Part shown: positions 1-6,361 of the stretch, in pieces
How the letters are laid out: every line of letters begins with the position of its first letter
How positions within the stretch are numbered: position 1 is the first letter of the stretch
Source of the DNA: Nitrospirota bacterium
GTDB lineage: Bacteria; Nitrospirota; 9FT-COMBO-42-15; HDB-SIOI813
Reading direction: 5' to 3'
DNA length: 11,389 bases
Assembly (NCBI GenBank): GCA_016234155.1
Contig: JACRGZ010000094.1
Location: 1-11,389, forward strand
The notes under the pieces: model-generated
Seen by the model: only the letters and a program-made list of their open reading frames with translations
Database searches by the model: none
What the model was told of the DNA's origin: nothing
Program-made: the position numbers and the translations under genes

Positions 1-22
1 AAAAAAATATGGAGGATAAGAT

Positions 23-957
23 ATGACAGAGAAATAGGAGAATTACGGAATCTGTTGTGGAAGAGGCGGCTCTGAGCTGGTTTGACGAGCTGGGCTATGC
101 TGTTCTCAGCGGCCCTGACATCGCCCCGGGTGAGCTGTTCTCTGAGCGGGCGAGTTACGGCGATGTGATCCTGGAAGGACGGCTTCGTTCGGCGCTCACA
201 GGGCTTAATCCGGGCATACCGGCTGAGGCCATTGAGGATGCGTACCGGAAACTGACCCGGACGATTCATGAATCACCGCTCCTTCATGCAAATAACTACA
301 GCTGACGGGATAGAGGCAAGGGCCGGCACGCTTACTGCAGACTGGGAGTGGTTCATGCCATGGAGGAAGATTGAGGGTGAGGAGGTTGCACCCAAAGGAA
401 CTCCTGAGCTTGATGTTTTAATCAAGGGGATAGAGGTTCGCCACATGCCTCAGAGGAACCTCGCCCTTGAGGTACTAAAAAAGCTCCTGAATGATGAGAT
501 CAGGATACGATCGGGGAGAAACTTAGTTCAGGCACGCTCCTTTTCGGAGATGCTTGAGCAGACTATCAGAAAATATCAGAACCGCACCATAGAGGCGGCA
601 CAGGTTATTACAGAACTGATTGAACTGGCTAAGGAGATGAGAGAGGCTCACCGGAGAGGTGAGCGGTTAAATCTCTCCGAAGAAGAGCTTGCCTTCTATG
701 ACGCCCTCGAAACCAATGACAGTGCGGTTAAGGTGCTCGGTGATGAGACGCTCAGGACTATTGCACGTGAGCTTGTGGAAACTGTAAAGAGAAATGTCAC
801 AATAGACTGGACGGTCAGGGAGAGTGTGCGGGCAAAACTTCGGACGCTGGTAAAGCGGATATTACGCAAATACGGTTATCCCCCTGACAGGCAGGAGAGG
901 GCAACCAGGACGATTCTGGAACAGGCAGAGTTATTGTGCAGGGATTGGACCTGTTAG
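23..957 (+). pseudogene. hsdR: Remnant of type I restriction enzyme R subunit (HsdR)
   Basis: This is a broken gene for the ATP-dependent DNA-translocating endonuclease subunit of a type I restriction-modification system. A good ribosome binding site (GGAGG at 11-15) sits seven bases before ATG 23, but that frame reads only MTEK and stops at 35. Dropping one base there restores the frame RRITESVVEEAALSWF, so an early frameshift is likely. The HsdR N-terminal region (FDELGYAVLSGPDIAPGE, then ESPLLHANN) runs to about 300. The sequence then jumps, in another frame, to the stretch just after the nuclease core (ADGIEARAGTLTADWEWFMP). Near 433 it jumps again, in frame, to the C-terminal helical domain (RHMPQRNLALEVLKKLL ... 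RKYGYPPDRQERATRTILEQAE), ending at TAG 955. The PD-(D/E)XK core and all helicase motifs are gone. About 310 residues remain of a protein usually near 1000. The segment looks more GC-rich than its neighbours, consistent with transfer. Family identity is from memory of HsdR proteins. Confidence 0.88.
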
Positions 958-1793
958 TGAGCGGTTTTATTTATCTTAAGCGCCTCTCTGTATACCTTAT
1001 TCTTTGGAAGATTCAGGTCTTTTGATGCCTTGCTGACTGCATCCTTTAAGCTGATCCCGTCCTGCTGCATCAATATTTCAAGATAAGCCTTCAAGTCTGC
1101 TGTGTCGGCGATAATTTCTTCCTGGGCGCCTTCTATTATTATGGTAATCTCACCCTTGAGGCTCTTTCCTTTAATCTTATCTATGACACCGGAAACCCTG
1201 TCCCTTATGACCTCTTCAAACATCTTTGTAAGTTCCCTTGTGATAACAATTCGCCTGTCACCCAGAATTGCTGATATGTCTTCCAAAGATGAAGACACCC
1301 TCCGGGGGGTCTCAAACATAATAATGGTGCGTCTTTCCGATGAAAGTTCCTTTAGCCTTTTCTGCCGCGCCACTTTTTTTGCAGACAGAAAACCTTCAAA
1401 GACAAAGGCATCAGTTGGAAGTCCTGAAATAGAGAGTGCGGCTATAGATGCTGTCGGTCCTGGAATTGGTATAATCTTTATATTCTCTTCTATGGCCCTC
1501 TTTATCAGGTAATAGCCGGGATCCGAAATACCAGGGGTGCCGGCGTCGGACACTAAGGCAACATCATTACCCTCTGTTAATTTGGCTATAAGTATCTCTG
1601 CCTTTTCTTCCTTGTTGTGATCGTGATAGCTTGTCTGCTGGGTATGTATATCGTAGTGGTGCAACAATTTCTGTGTGTGGCGGGTATCTTCTGCTGCGAT
1701 TATCCGGACGTTCTTGAGGACTTTAAGGGCACGGAGGGTAATGTCCTCAAGGTTCCCGATGGGGGTGCTGACTATGTAGAGTGTACCTCTCAC
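954..1793 (-). CDS. rsmI: 16S rRNA (cytidine1402-2'-O)-methyltransferase RsmI
   Basis: RsmI uses S-adenosylmethionine to methylate the ribose 2'-OH of C1402 in 16S rRNA, in the decoding centre. The 279-residue product is close to the usual family length (about 280-290). Diagnostic motifs of this tetrapyrrole-methylase-fold family are visible: STPIGNLEDIT near residues 9-19, AAEDTRHT at 33-40, LVSDAGTPGISDPG near 80-93 and PIPGPTASIAALSISGLP near 109-125, followed by FVFEGFL. The start is GTG 1793, which overlaps the hpt stop codon in a GTGA junction. No separate Shine-Dalgarno sequence is well placed, so translation is probably coupled to hpt. The stop codon overlaps the end of the convergent hsdR relic by four bases. 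The protein appears intact and complete. Confidence 0.95.
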   Translation of the reverse strand: MRGTLYIVSTPIGNLEDITLRALKVLKNVRIIAAEDTRHTQKLLHHYDIHTQQTSYHDHNKEEKAEILIAKLTEGNDVALVSDAGTPGISDPGYYLIKRAIEENIKIIPIPGPTASIAALSISGLPTDAFVFEGFLSAKKVARQKRLKELSSERRTIIMFETPRRVSSSLEDISAILGDRRIVITRELTKMFEEVIRDRVSGVIDKIKGKSLKGEITIIIEGAQEEIIADTADLKAYLEILMQQDGISLKDAVSKASKDLNLPKNKVYREALKINKTAH

Positions 1794-2326
1794 TCCACTT
1801 CGCTTATATCCAATACTGCAATATACGGAAGGTTTCTGTATTTATCCTGATAGTCAAGCCCATACCCTATTATAAACTTGTTAGGTATAGTAAAACCGAT
1901 GTAATCAATCGGGATGCTATGTTTTCTCCTCTCGACCTTGTCAAGGAGCACACATACTTTTAGAGACCTTGGTCTCTTTGCCTTCAGGGTCTTATATAGA
2001 TAACTCAGTGTCAGGCCTGAATCTACAATGTCTTCAACAATAAGAATATCCTTTCCTTTTATAGGGGAGGAGAGGTCCTGAATTATCTTGACAGAACCAC
2101 TTGATGTTGTCCCTGCACCATAACTTGAGACCATCATGAAGTCTACCATCACCGGAAGCTGGATGTTTCTTACCAGGTCAGCAAAGAAGATATAGGCGCC
2201 TTTGAGTAAACATATCATCAGGAGCTCTTTACCGTCATAATCTGCCGTAATCTTTGTCCCCAATTCCCTTACCCTTTTTTCTATCTCACGCTGGGGTATA
2301 AGAGGTTTTCCGAATATCCGTTCCAT
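1790..2326 (-). CDS. hpt: Hypoxanthine phosphoribosyltransferase
   Basis: This purine salvage enzyme transfers the phosphoribosyl group from PRPP to hypoxanthine (and often guanine), giving IMP or GMP in the cytoplasm. The 178-residue product shows the type I phosphoribosyltransferase fold. The PRPP-binding loop ILIVEDIVDSGLTL lies at about residues 94-107, LLKGAYIFFADL near 40-51 carries the pyrophosphate-loop region, and VDFMMVSSYG and YIGFTIPNKFIIGYGLDY are typical of Hpt. I prefer ATG 2326 over GTG 2332 because AAAGGA lies about seven bases before the ATG but only one base before the GTG. The gene overlaps rsmI by four bases and appears to lead a two-gene transcript. A 250-base gap filled with repeats separates it from tilS, the next gene upstream. 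The hpt-tilS neighbourhood is common in bacteria. Confidence 0.94.
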   Translation of the reverse strand: MERIFGKPLIPQREIEKRVRELGTKITADYDGKELLMICLLKGAYIFFADLVRNIQLPVMVDFMMVSSYGAGTTSSGSVKIIQDLSSPIKGKDILIVEDIVDSGLTLSYLYKTLKAKRPRSLKVCVLLDKVERRKHSIPIDYIGFTIPNKFIIGYGLDYQDKYRNLPYIAVLDISEVE

Positions 2327-2343
2327 AGTCACATCCTTTCTGT

Positions 2344-2349
2344 ATTGTA
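2344..2349 (-). promoter_or_regulatory. Possible -10 box for hpt-rsmI
   Basis: On the minus strand TACAAT (five of six bases of the sigma-70 -10 consensus) lies 17 bases before ATG 2326, so a transcript would begin just before the hpt ribosome binding site. I see no convincing -35 hexamer at the right distance; the place it would occupy lies in the arm of the adjacent inverted-repeat element. This is a weak call based on one hexamer. Confidence 0.3.
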
Positions 2350-2358
2350 AAGAGATTT

Positions 2359-2532
2359 GTTACTACTCAGCATATTGAATAACTTAATGATAATGAATAA
2401 CACAAAATAAAAAATAAAAAATGTTTAAGTGTTTCTTGACGATTCATCCTTTTCTAATTTTTCATTATTCATTTCCTGTTATATGTTTTTCATTTTCTTG
2501 AGGATCAAAAATAACCCCTGCTGAGTAGTAAC
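2359..2532. repeat. 174-bp MITE-like inverted-repeat element A
   Basis: A perfect 14-bp inverted repeat bounds this stretch: GTTACTACTCAGCA at 2359-2372 and its complement at 2519-2532. The interior is AT-rich, holds no credible gene and is itself loosely self-complementary (AATGAATAA-type words on both sides). The flanks are 8-bp direct repeats with one mismatch: AGAGATTT at 2351-2358 and AGAAATTT at 2533-2540. Terminal inverted repeats, small size, no coding capacity and near-duplicated flanks are the marks of a miniature inverted-repeat transposable element. No transposase is present in the window. The assignment to a mobile class is inference. Confidence 0.6.
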
Positions 2533-2547
2533 AGAAATTTTTACATA

Positions 2548-2572
2548 GTAAGGTGGGCAATGCCCACCCTAC
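2548..2572. repeat. GC-rich palindrome after tilS
   Basis: GTAAGGTGGGCA and TGCCCACCCTAC form a hairpin with 11 of 12 possible pairs around a single central base. It begins three bases beyond the tilS stop codon. No T-run follows on either strand, so it is not a standard intrinsic terminator, although it could still stabilise the 3' end of the tilS transcript. The word GGTGGGCAATGCCCACC resembles dispersed palindromes I have seen in many bacterial genomes. Confidence 0.6.
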
Positions 2573-2575
2573 AAA

Positions 2576-4039
2576 CTACGCCGCAATCTTTACAGCCTTC
2601 ACCTCAAGTATCTTCTCCGTTGCAGCAGTTACCCTGAACCTCTCATCACTCCTGTATCCTGCGACCCATATTATCCCCTCCGGTGAGGTGAGAATGGGTA
2701 TCCTTTCTCTCTCCCTCCTCGGTATCTTTAAGTCAATGAAATACTCCTTGATCTTTTTTTTCTTTCCACCCATACCCGCGGGGCAAAAGAAATCTCCTGT
2801 CCGGCGGTTACGTACAGTCAGAGGTTCGGAAAATTTGCTCATGTCAAAATATGCGGTATATCTATCAGTCTCACACTTGTCTGATAATCCCACCATGCCC
2901 CCCTTTGGAAAAGGAGGGGAATCAAACAGATCTTTACTAAAAGGACTGGGCAGTATCGTCGTGTTGATCGTCATACCCGCCTCAGGCACAATGGTTTCAC
3001 CAGGCACGCTAACAGTGTACGCATACGGCGGTATAGATGTCGCTGTCGTTTTTAAATATATACTGAACAGATACCCATCTCTTTCAGCAATAATGCCGCG
3101 CGGGAGGTGAACCTCTCCCCGCTTATCAGCCTGCAAGAGTGACAATGCATCTTCCACATGTTTAAAGGATAAGGGGACACAACCCTCTCCTGTTATTGAT
3201 CCCACTGCATACCGTATCAGCCTTCTTTTGACCGGCCCTGCATAAGAGTCAAACTTCCTGATATCAAACCGCACCTGATCTGCTGATTCGCTGATCACTG
3301 AATCCCTGTATATCTTTCCGACATATTCATCAAGGAATATATTTTCATCCCTCAATATATTAAGGTTTCTGATCAGTGTATCCATAATGTTCGGGTTATA
3401 CTCCTTTGCAAGATATGGGATAAGCTCGAGGCGTATCTTATTTCGCAGGTAAACAGCGCTCAGGTTCGATGAGTCGATCCTGTAACGGATGTCATGTTCT
3501 GACAGATACTCCTTTATCTCTGCCCTGAAGACACCAATCAGCGGCCTTATTATCCTGTCTCTGACAGGAGGGATACCGGCAAGTCCATGCGGCCCTGAAC
3601 CCTTAAGGATCCTCATCAGAAATGTCTCTACCTGGTCATCTGCCGTATGCCCGAGGGCGACCCTGTCTGCGCAAATCTTATCAGCTACAGTGTTAAAGAA
3701 TTTATAACGGACCTCTCGCGCCGCTTCCTGTTTTGATACATGCTCTATCTTTGCATGTGAAGGGATATCGGCATATTCGATATAAACAGGGATTCTAAGA
3801 GAATCTCCCAGGGACTGGACAAACCGGACATCCTCATCCGCCTCTATGCCTCGAATTCCATGGTGCAGATGGGCAATATGAAGGGAAAGGCTGTATTCCT
3901 CCTGAAGTTCTTTTAACACATAGAGAAGACAGACCGAATCAGGGCCTCCTGAAACACCAACCAGCACTGTGTCACCGTCTTTAAGCATTTTGTAGAGCTT
4001 AATGGTTTCCTGAACTTTTTTTATTAATGTGTCTTTCAC
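2576..4039 (-). CDS. tilS: tRNA(Ile)-lysidine synthase TilS
   Basis: TilS adds lysine to C34 of the CAU-anticodon isoleucine tRNA, using ATP, so that the tRNA reads AUA codons. The N-terminal PP-loop ATPase motif SGGPDS is at residues 30-35, followed by HIAHLHHGIRG and LGHTADDQVETFLMRILKGSG, both typical of TilS. The C-terminal TilS_C domain is recognisable by RNRRTGDFFCPAGMGG, KKKIKEYFIDLKIPRRER and IIWVAGYRSDERFRVT. The product has 487 residues from GTG 4039, longer than E. coli TilS (about 430). Part of the excess is a repeat-like insertion near 2898-2919. TTG 4060 in the same frame would add seven residues encoded by repeat DNA; I prefer the GTG because family proteins begin close to this point. 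The only Shine-Dalgarno-like sequence, GGGG, is about ten bases upstream and weak. The gene is preceded by ribF across a 126-base repeat-rich gap. Confidence 0.94.
   Translation of the reverse strand: MKDTLIKKVQETIKLYKMLKDGDTVLVGVSGGPDSVCLLYVLKELQEEYSLSLHIAHLHHGIRGIEADEDVRFVQSLGDSLRIPVYIEYADIPSHAKIEHVSKQEAAREVRYKFFNTVADKICADRVALGHTADDQVETFLMRILKGSGPHGLAGIPPVRDRIIRPLIGVFRAEIKEYLSEHDIRYRIDSSNLSAVYLRNKIRLELIPYLAKEYNPNIMDTLIRNLNILRDENIFLDEYVGKIYRDSVISESADQVRFDIRKFDSYAGPVKRRLIRYAVGSITGEGCVPLSFKHVEDALSLLQADKRGEVHLPRGIIAERDGYLFSIYLKTTATSIPPYAYTVSVPGETIVPEAGMTINTTILPSPFSKDLFDSPPFPKGGMVGLSDKCETDRYTAYFDMSKFSEPLTVRNRRTGDFFCPAGMGGKKKKIKEYFIDLKIPRRERERIPILTSPEGIIWVAGYRSDERFRVTAATEKILEVKAVKIAA
2898..2919. 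repeat. Palindromic repeat embedded in tilS
   Basis: CCCCCCTTTGGAAAAGGAGGGG is a C-rich/G-rich imperfect palindrome lying in frame inside tilS, where it encodes SPPFPKGG. Words of the type CCCCCTTT-AAAGGGGG are commonly dispersed as intergenic repeats, and peptides of the type PPFxKGG are their translated form. The surrounding 20-30 residues of TilS look low in family similarity to me, which fits an insertion in the linker between domains. Only the palindrome itself is directly visible. Confidence 0.55.
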
Positions 4040-4040
4040 C

Positions 4041-4216
4041 CGAAAATAACCCCAAATCAAATATCAAAAATCAAATATCAAAATGACAAGTCAAAATGTA
4101 AAAAAGAATTTATCCGTTTTACATTTCCTAATTTTGATTTCGGGGTACCCACGAAGTGGGTCGTGTCATTTTGATTTCGGGGTACCCACGAAGTGGGTCG
4201 TTTGATTTTTGATTTC
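4041..4216. repeat. AT-rich inverted-repeat element D between ribF and tilS
   Basis: The left part is built of TCAAAAA/TCAAATA-type words followed by AAAATGACAAGTCAAAATGTAAAA (about 4054-4103). The right part is the approximate complement (TTTTACATTT ... CATTTTGATTT ... TTTGATTTTTGATTT, about 4117-4215). Together they would fold into a long imperfect stem interrupted by two copies of a 24-bp hairpin sequence. Bases 4077-4097 are exactly complementary to 10582-10602 in element C, so this is a dispersed family. The element overlaps the 3' end of ribF and abuts the 5' end of tilS. Confidence 0.65.
4131..4201. repeat. Tandem direct repeat, 37-bp period
   Basis: A 34-base unit (ATTTTGATTT followed by CGGGGTACCCACGAAGTGGG and TCGT) is present twice without mismatch, at 4131-4164 and 4168-4201, separated by GTC. 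Each unit contains the small hairpin ACCCAC-GAA-GTGGGT. The copy nearer ribF is translated on the minus strand as its final residues; the other copy lies after the stop codon. Confidence 0.85.
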
Positions 4217-5134
4217 CGTTAGTGCTTCCTCCGCCTTCTCCACATCATCCCTTATATGCCTTATGAGTTCCTCTTTACTGTCAAACTTCATCTCTTCCCT
4301 TATCATTTTGACAAACTGGATCCGGAGATGCTCATGGTAGAGTGTGCCATTGAAGTTAAAAAGATAGACCTCCACGCCGATCCTATCCCCGGCAAATGTC
4401 GGCTGTGTGCCTATATAGCATACCCCGTCTATATTTTCATATCCGCGCATCACCTTTACGGCATAGATACCGGCCTTCGGGATTGCCTCATCTACCGTAT
4501 AGATATTTGCCGTAGGGTACCCCAATTCCATCCCGCGATGATGTCCTGGTGTAACAATCCCGTCAATGTCATAATACCTGCCCAACAGGCCTGCCGCCTT
4601 GTTTACCTCTCCCTTTATCAGGTGTTCCCTGATTCTGGAACTGCTGACCCTGCCCCCTCCTATCTGAATTGGCTCTACTACCTCCACCTCAAATCCCAAT
4701 ATTTTCCCCTTATTTCTAAGATAATCTATATCCCCGGCCTGCCCTTTGCCAAACTTATAATTCTCACCTACAATAATAACCCTGGCCCTTATCTTTTTAT
4801 AGAGCACATCATCTACAAATTCATCAGGAGACCATCCGGCAAATTCCGGGGTAAAATCTATGCATATTGTTACCTTTATACCAAAAGACTGAAATAACTC
4901 TATCTTTTCCTGAAGGGAAATCAGAAGCCGGGGGGCCTTTTCCGGCCTCAATACCTTTACCGGGTGGGGATCAAAGGTGATGACAACGCTTGTACCGTTT
5001 ATATCAATGGCACGTTTGATTACCCTGTTAAGGAGCTCCTGATGACCTAAATGGACACCATCAAAATTACCTATCGTCACAACAGGTCTGATCAGGCCCT
5101 GCGGTATAGCTGCAATGCCCCTGATAATATTCAA
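4166..5134 (-). CDS. ribF: Bifunctional riboflavin kinase / FAD synthetase RibF
   Basis: RibF phosphorylates riboflavin to FMN and adenylylates FMN to FAD. The N-terminal FAD synthetase (nucleotidyltransferase) domain shows TIGNFDGVHLGH at residues 20-31 and the SSRIREHL motif near 165. The C-terminal riboflavin kinase domain shows HHRGMELGYPTANI near 198-211, CYIGTQPTF, VEVYLFNFNGTLYHEHLRIQFVKMIREEMKF and a final helix. The 322-residue length is normal. The start is TTG 5134: the N-terminus MNIIRGIAAIP matches the family pattern and GAGGGA lies about eleven bases upstream, over the hemB stop. The last eleven residues (TTHFVGTPKSK) are encoded by an intergenic tandem repeat and are not part of the usual protein. 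The gap to hemB is four bases, so the two genes are almost certainly cotranscribed. No FMN riboswitch is apparent. Confidence 0.94.
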   Translation of the reverse strand: MNIIRGIAAIPQGLIRPVVTIGNFDGVHLGHQELLNRVIKRAIDINGTSVVITFDPHPVKVLRPEKAPRLLISLQEKIELFQSFGIKVTICIDFTPEFAGWSPDEFVDDVLYKKIRARVIIVGENYKFGKGQAGDIDYLRNKGKILGFEVEVVEPIQIGGGRVSSSRIREHLIKGEVNKAAGLLGRYYDIDGIVTPGHHRGMELGYPTANIYTVDEAIPKAGIYAVKVMRGYENIDGVCYIGTQPTFAGDRIGVEVYLFNFNGTLYHEHLRIQFVKMIREEMKFDSKEELIRHIRDDVEKAEEALTEIKNQTTHFVGTPKSK

Positions 5135-5138
5135 CTAT

Positions 5139-6119
5139 CTATCTTCCCTCCAGCAACATCTTTGCAGCATCCTTTGCGAAATAAGTCAGTATCAGATCTG
5201 CACCGGCCCGCTTAATCGCTGTAAGTGTCTCCATCATGACACGCCGCTCATCTATCCACCCGAAGCGGCCGGCGGCCTTGACCATTGCATACTCGCCACT
5301 CACATTATATGCCGCCACCGGTATATCCCATCTCTCTTTAATCCTGTAGATTATATCCAGGTAGGGGATGGCCGGCTTTACCATAACAATATCAGCGCCC
5401 TCTTCTATGTCAAGGGCAATCTCCCGCATGGCCTCCCGCGAATTTGCAGGGTCCATCTGATAAGACTTTCTATCACCAAATTGCGGTGCAGCCTCTGCTG
5501 CATCTCTGAACGGCCCATACAGGCCTGATGCATATTTGGCAGCGTAAGACAAGATCGGTATCTGCTCAAAGCCCTCTCTGTCGAGGGCGTCTCTGATAGC
5601 AAATACCCTGCCGTCCATCATGTCCGAAGGGGCGACAATATCTGCACCTGCCTTTACATGTGACACCGCCTCCTTTGCGAGTAATTCCAGTGTCGGGTCA
5701 TTGAGCACATGTCCATCTTTAACGACACCGCAATGCCCGTGGCTTGTATACTCGCAGAGACAGACATCGGTAATTACTAAAAGCCCGGGGGCGCTATCCT
5801 TGATCGCCCTGGCGGCCTGCTGGACGATCCCGTGATCAGAATATGCCTCTGTCCCTTTCTCATCTTTGTGGGCCGGTATACCAAAGAGTATAACAGCGGG
5901 AATACCAATACCCTGTAACTCTTTCACCTCTATAATTATCTGATCTATGGAAAGTTGAAAGACACCCGGCATAGAATTTATCTCATGCCTGATATTACGC
6001 CCATGAACTGTAAAGATGGGGTATATAAGGTCATCAACTGAGAGGGTGGTTTCCCTTACCATCCGTCTGTGTGTCTCAGTAGCCCGCATCCTCCTGAGGC
6101 GAGTTTTTGGAAATGGCAT
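5139..6119 (-). CDS. hemB: Delta-aminolevulinic acid dehydratase (porphobilinogen synthase)
   Basis: HemB condenses two molecules of 5-aminolevulinate to porphobilinogen, the first pyrrole of heme and cobalamin synthesis, in the cytoplasm. The product has 326 residues, the normal length. The Schiff-base lysines are at about K195 (SYAAKYAS) and K248 (VMVKPA). The metal site DVCLCEYTSHGHCG has cysteines near 120, 122 and 130, the zinc-dependent pattern rather than the aspartate-rich one. PSDMMDGRV near 164-172 is also conserved. ATG 6119 follows a strong ribosome binding site (GGGGG seven bases upstream). The gap to hemD upstream is 242 bases and contains a MITE-like element; ribF follows four bases downstream. 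Confidence 0.97.
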   Translation of the reverse strand: MPFPKTRLRRMRATETHRRMVRETTLSVDDLIYPIFTVHGRNIRHEINSMPGVFQLSIDQIIIEVKELQGIGIPAVILFGIPAHKDEKGTEAYSDHGIVQQAARAIKDSAPGLLVITDVCLCEYTSHGHCGVVKDGHVLNDPTLELLAKEAVSHVKAGADIVAPSDMMDGRVFAIRDALDREGFEQIPILSYAAKYASGLYGPFRDAAEAAPQFGDRKSYQMDPANSREAMREIALDIEEGADIVMVKPAIPYLDIIYRIKERWDIPVAAYNVSGEYAMVKAAGRFGWIDERRVMMETLTAIKRAGADLILTYFAKDAAKMLLEGR

Positions 6120-6196
6120 AAAATTACCCCCTATAAAATTTAAAATTCAAAGAGAAAAATTGAAAATTGCAATTCAAAATGCAAAAATATACTAAT

Positions 6197-6326
6197 GAGG
6201 CTCTTGCAAAACTCTATGTCATCCCCGAAATCTTCTATCGGGGATATGATTTTCTGTAATAAAACACTAGATTCCCGCTAAAACCATGCGGGAATGACAA
6301 CATTTTTATACTTTTGCAAGAGCCTC
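6197..6326. repeat. 130-bp MITE-like element B between hemD and hemB
   Basis: A perfect 15-bp terminal inverted repeat, GAGGCTCTTGCAAAA at 6197-6211 and its complement at 6312-6326, is flanked on both sides by the direct repeat CTAAT (6192-6196 and 6327-6331), as expected for a target-site duplication. Inside are two hairpins with 8-bp stems and 9-base loops: ATCCCCGA/TCGGGGAT (6221-6245) and ATTCCCGC/GCGGGAAT (6271-6295). There is no coding capacity. The remaining parts of the hemD-hemB gap (6120-6191 and 6332-6361) are AT-rich, of AAATTTAAAATTCAAA type, and hold no gene; they are loosely complementary to each other. Confidence 0.75.
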
Positions 6327-6361
6327 CTAATTTTAAATTTTAAACTGTAACTTTACATTTT

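Noticed and set aside
2548..2572. Intrinsic terminator after tilS
   Set aside because: The stem is strong but no run of T follows on the minus strand, and the plus strand has none either. It is listed as a palindrome only.
2553..3110. A 185-codon plus-strand gene opposite tilS
   Set aside because: It is antisense to well-conserved TilS domains, has no recognisable domain, and its end and beginning follow the tilS frame. The other long antisense frames over rsmI, ribF, hemB, hemD, hemC and hemA were rejected for the same reason.
4131..4201. CRISPR array
   Set aside because: There are only two units separated by three bases; no spacer-sized unique sequence and no cas genes are present.
5135..5138. 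FMN riboswitch before ribF
   Set aside because: ribF follows hemB after four bases, leaving no leader, and no RFN-type conserved core is seen in the hemB end.
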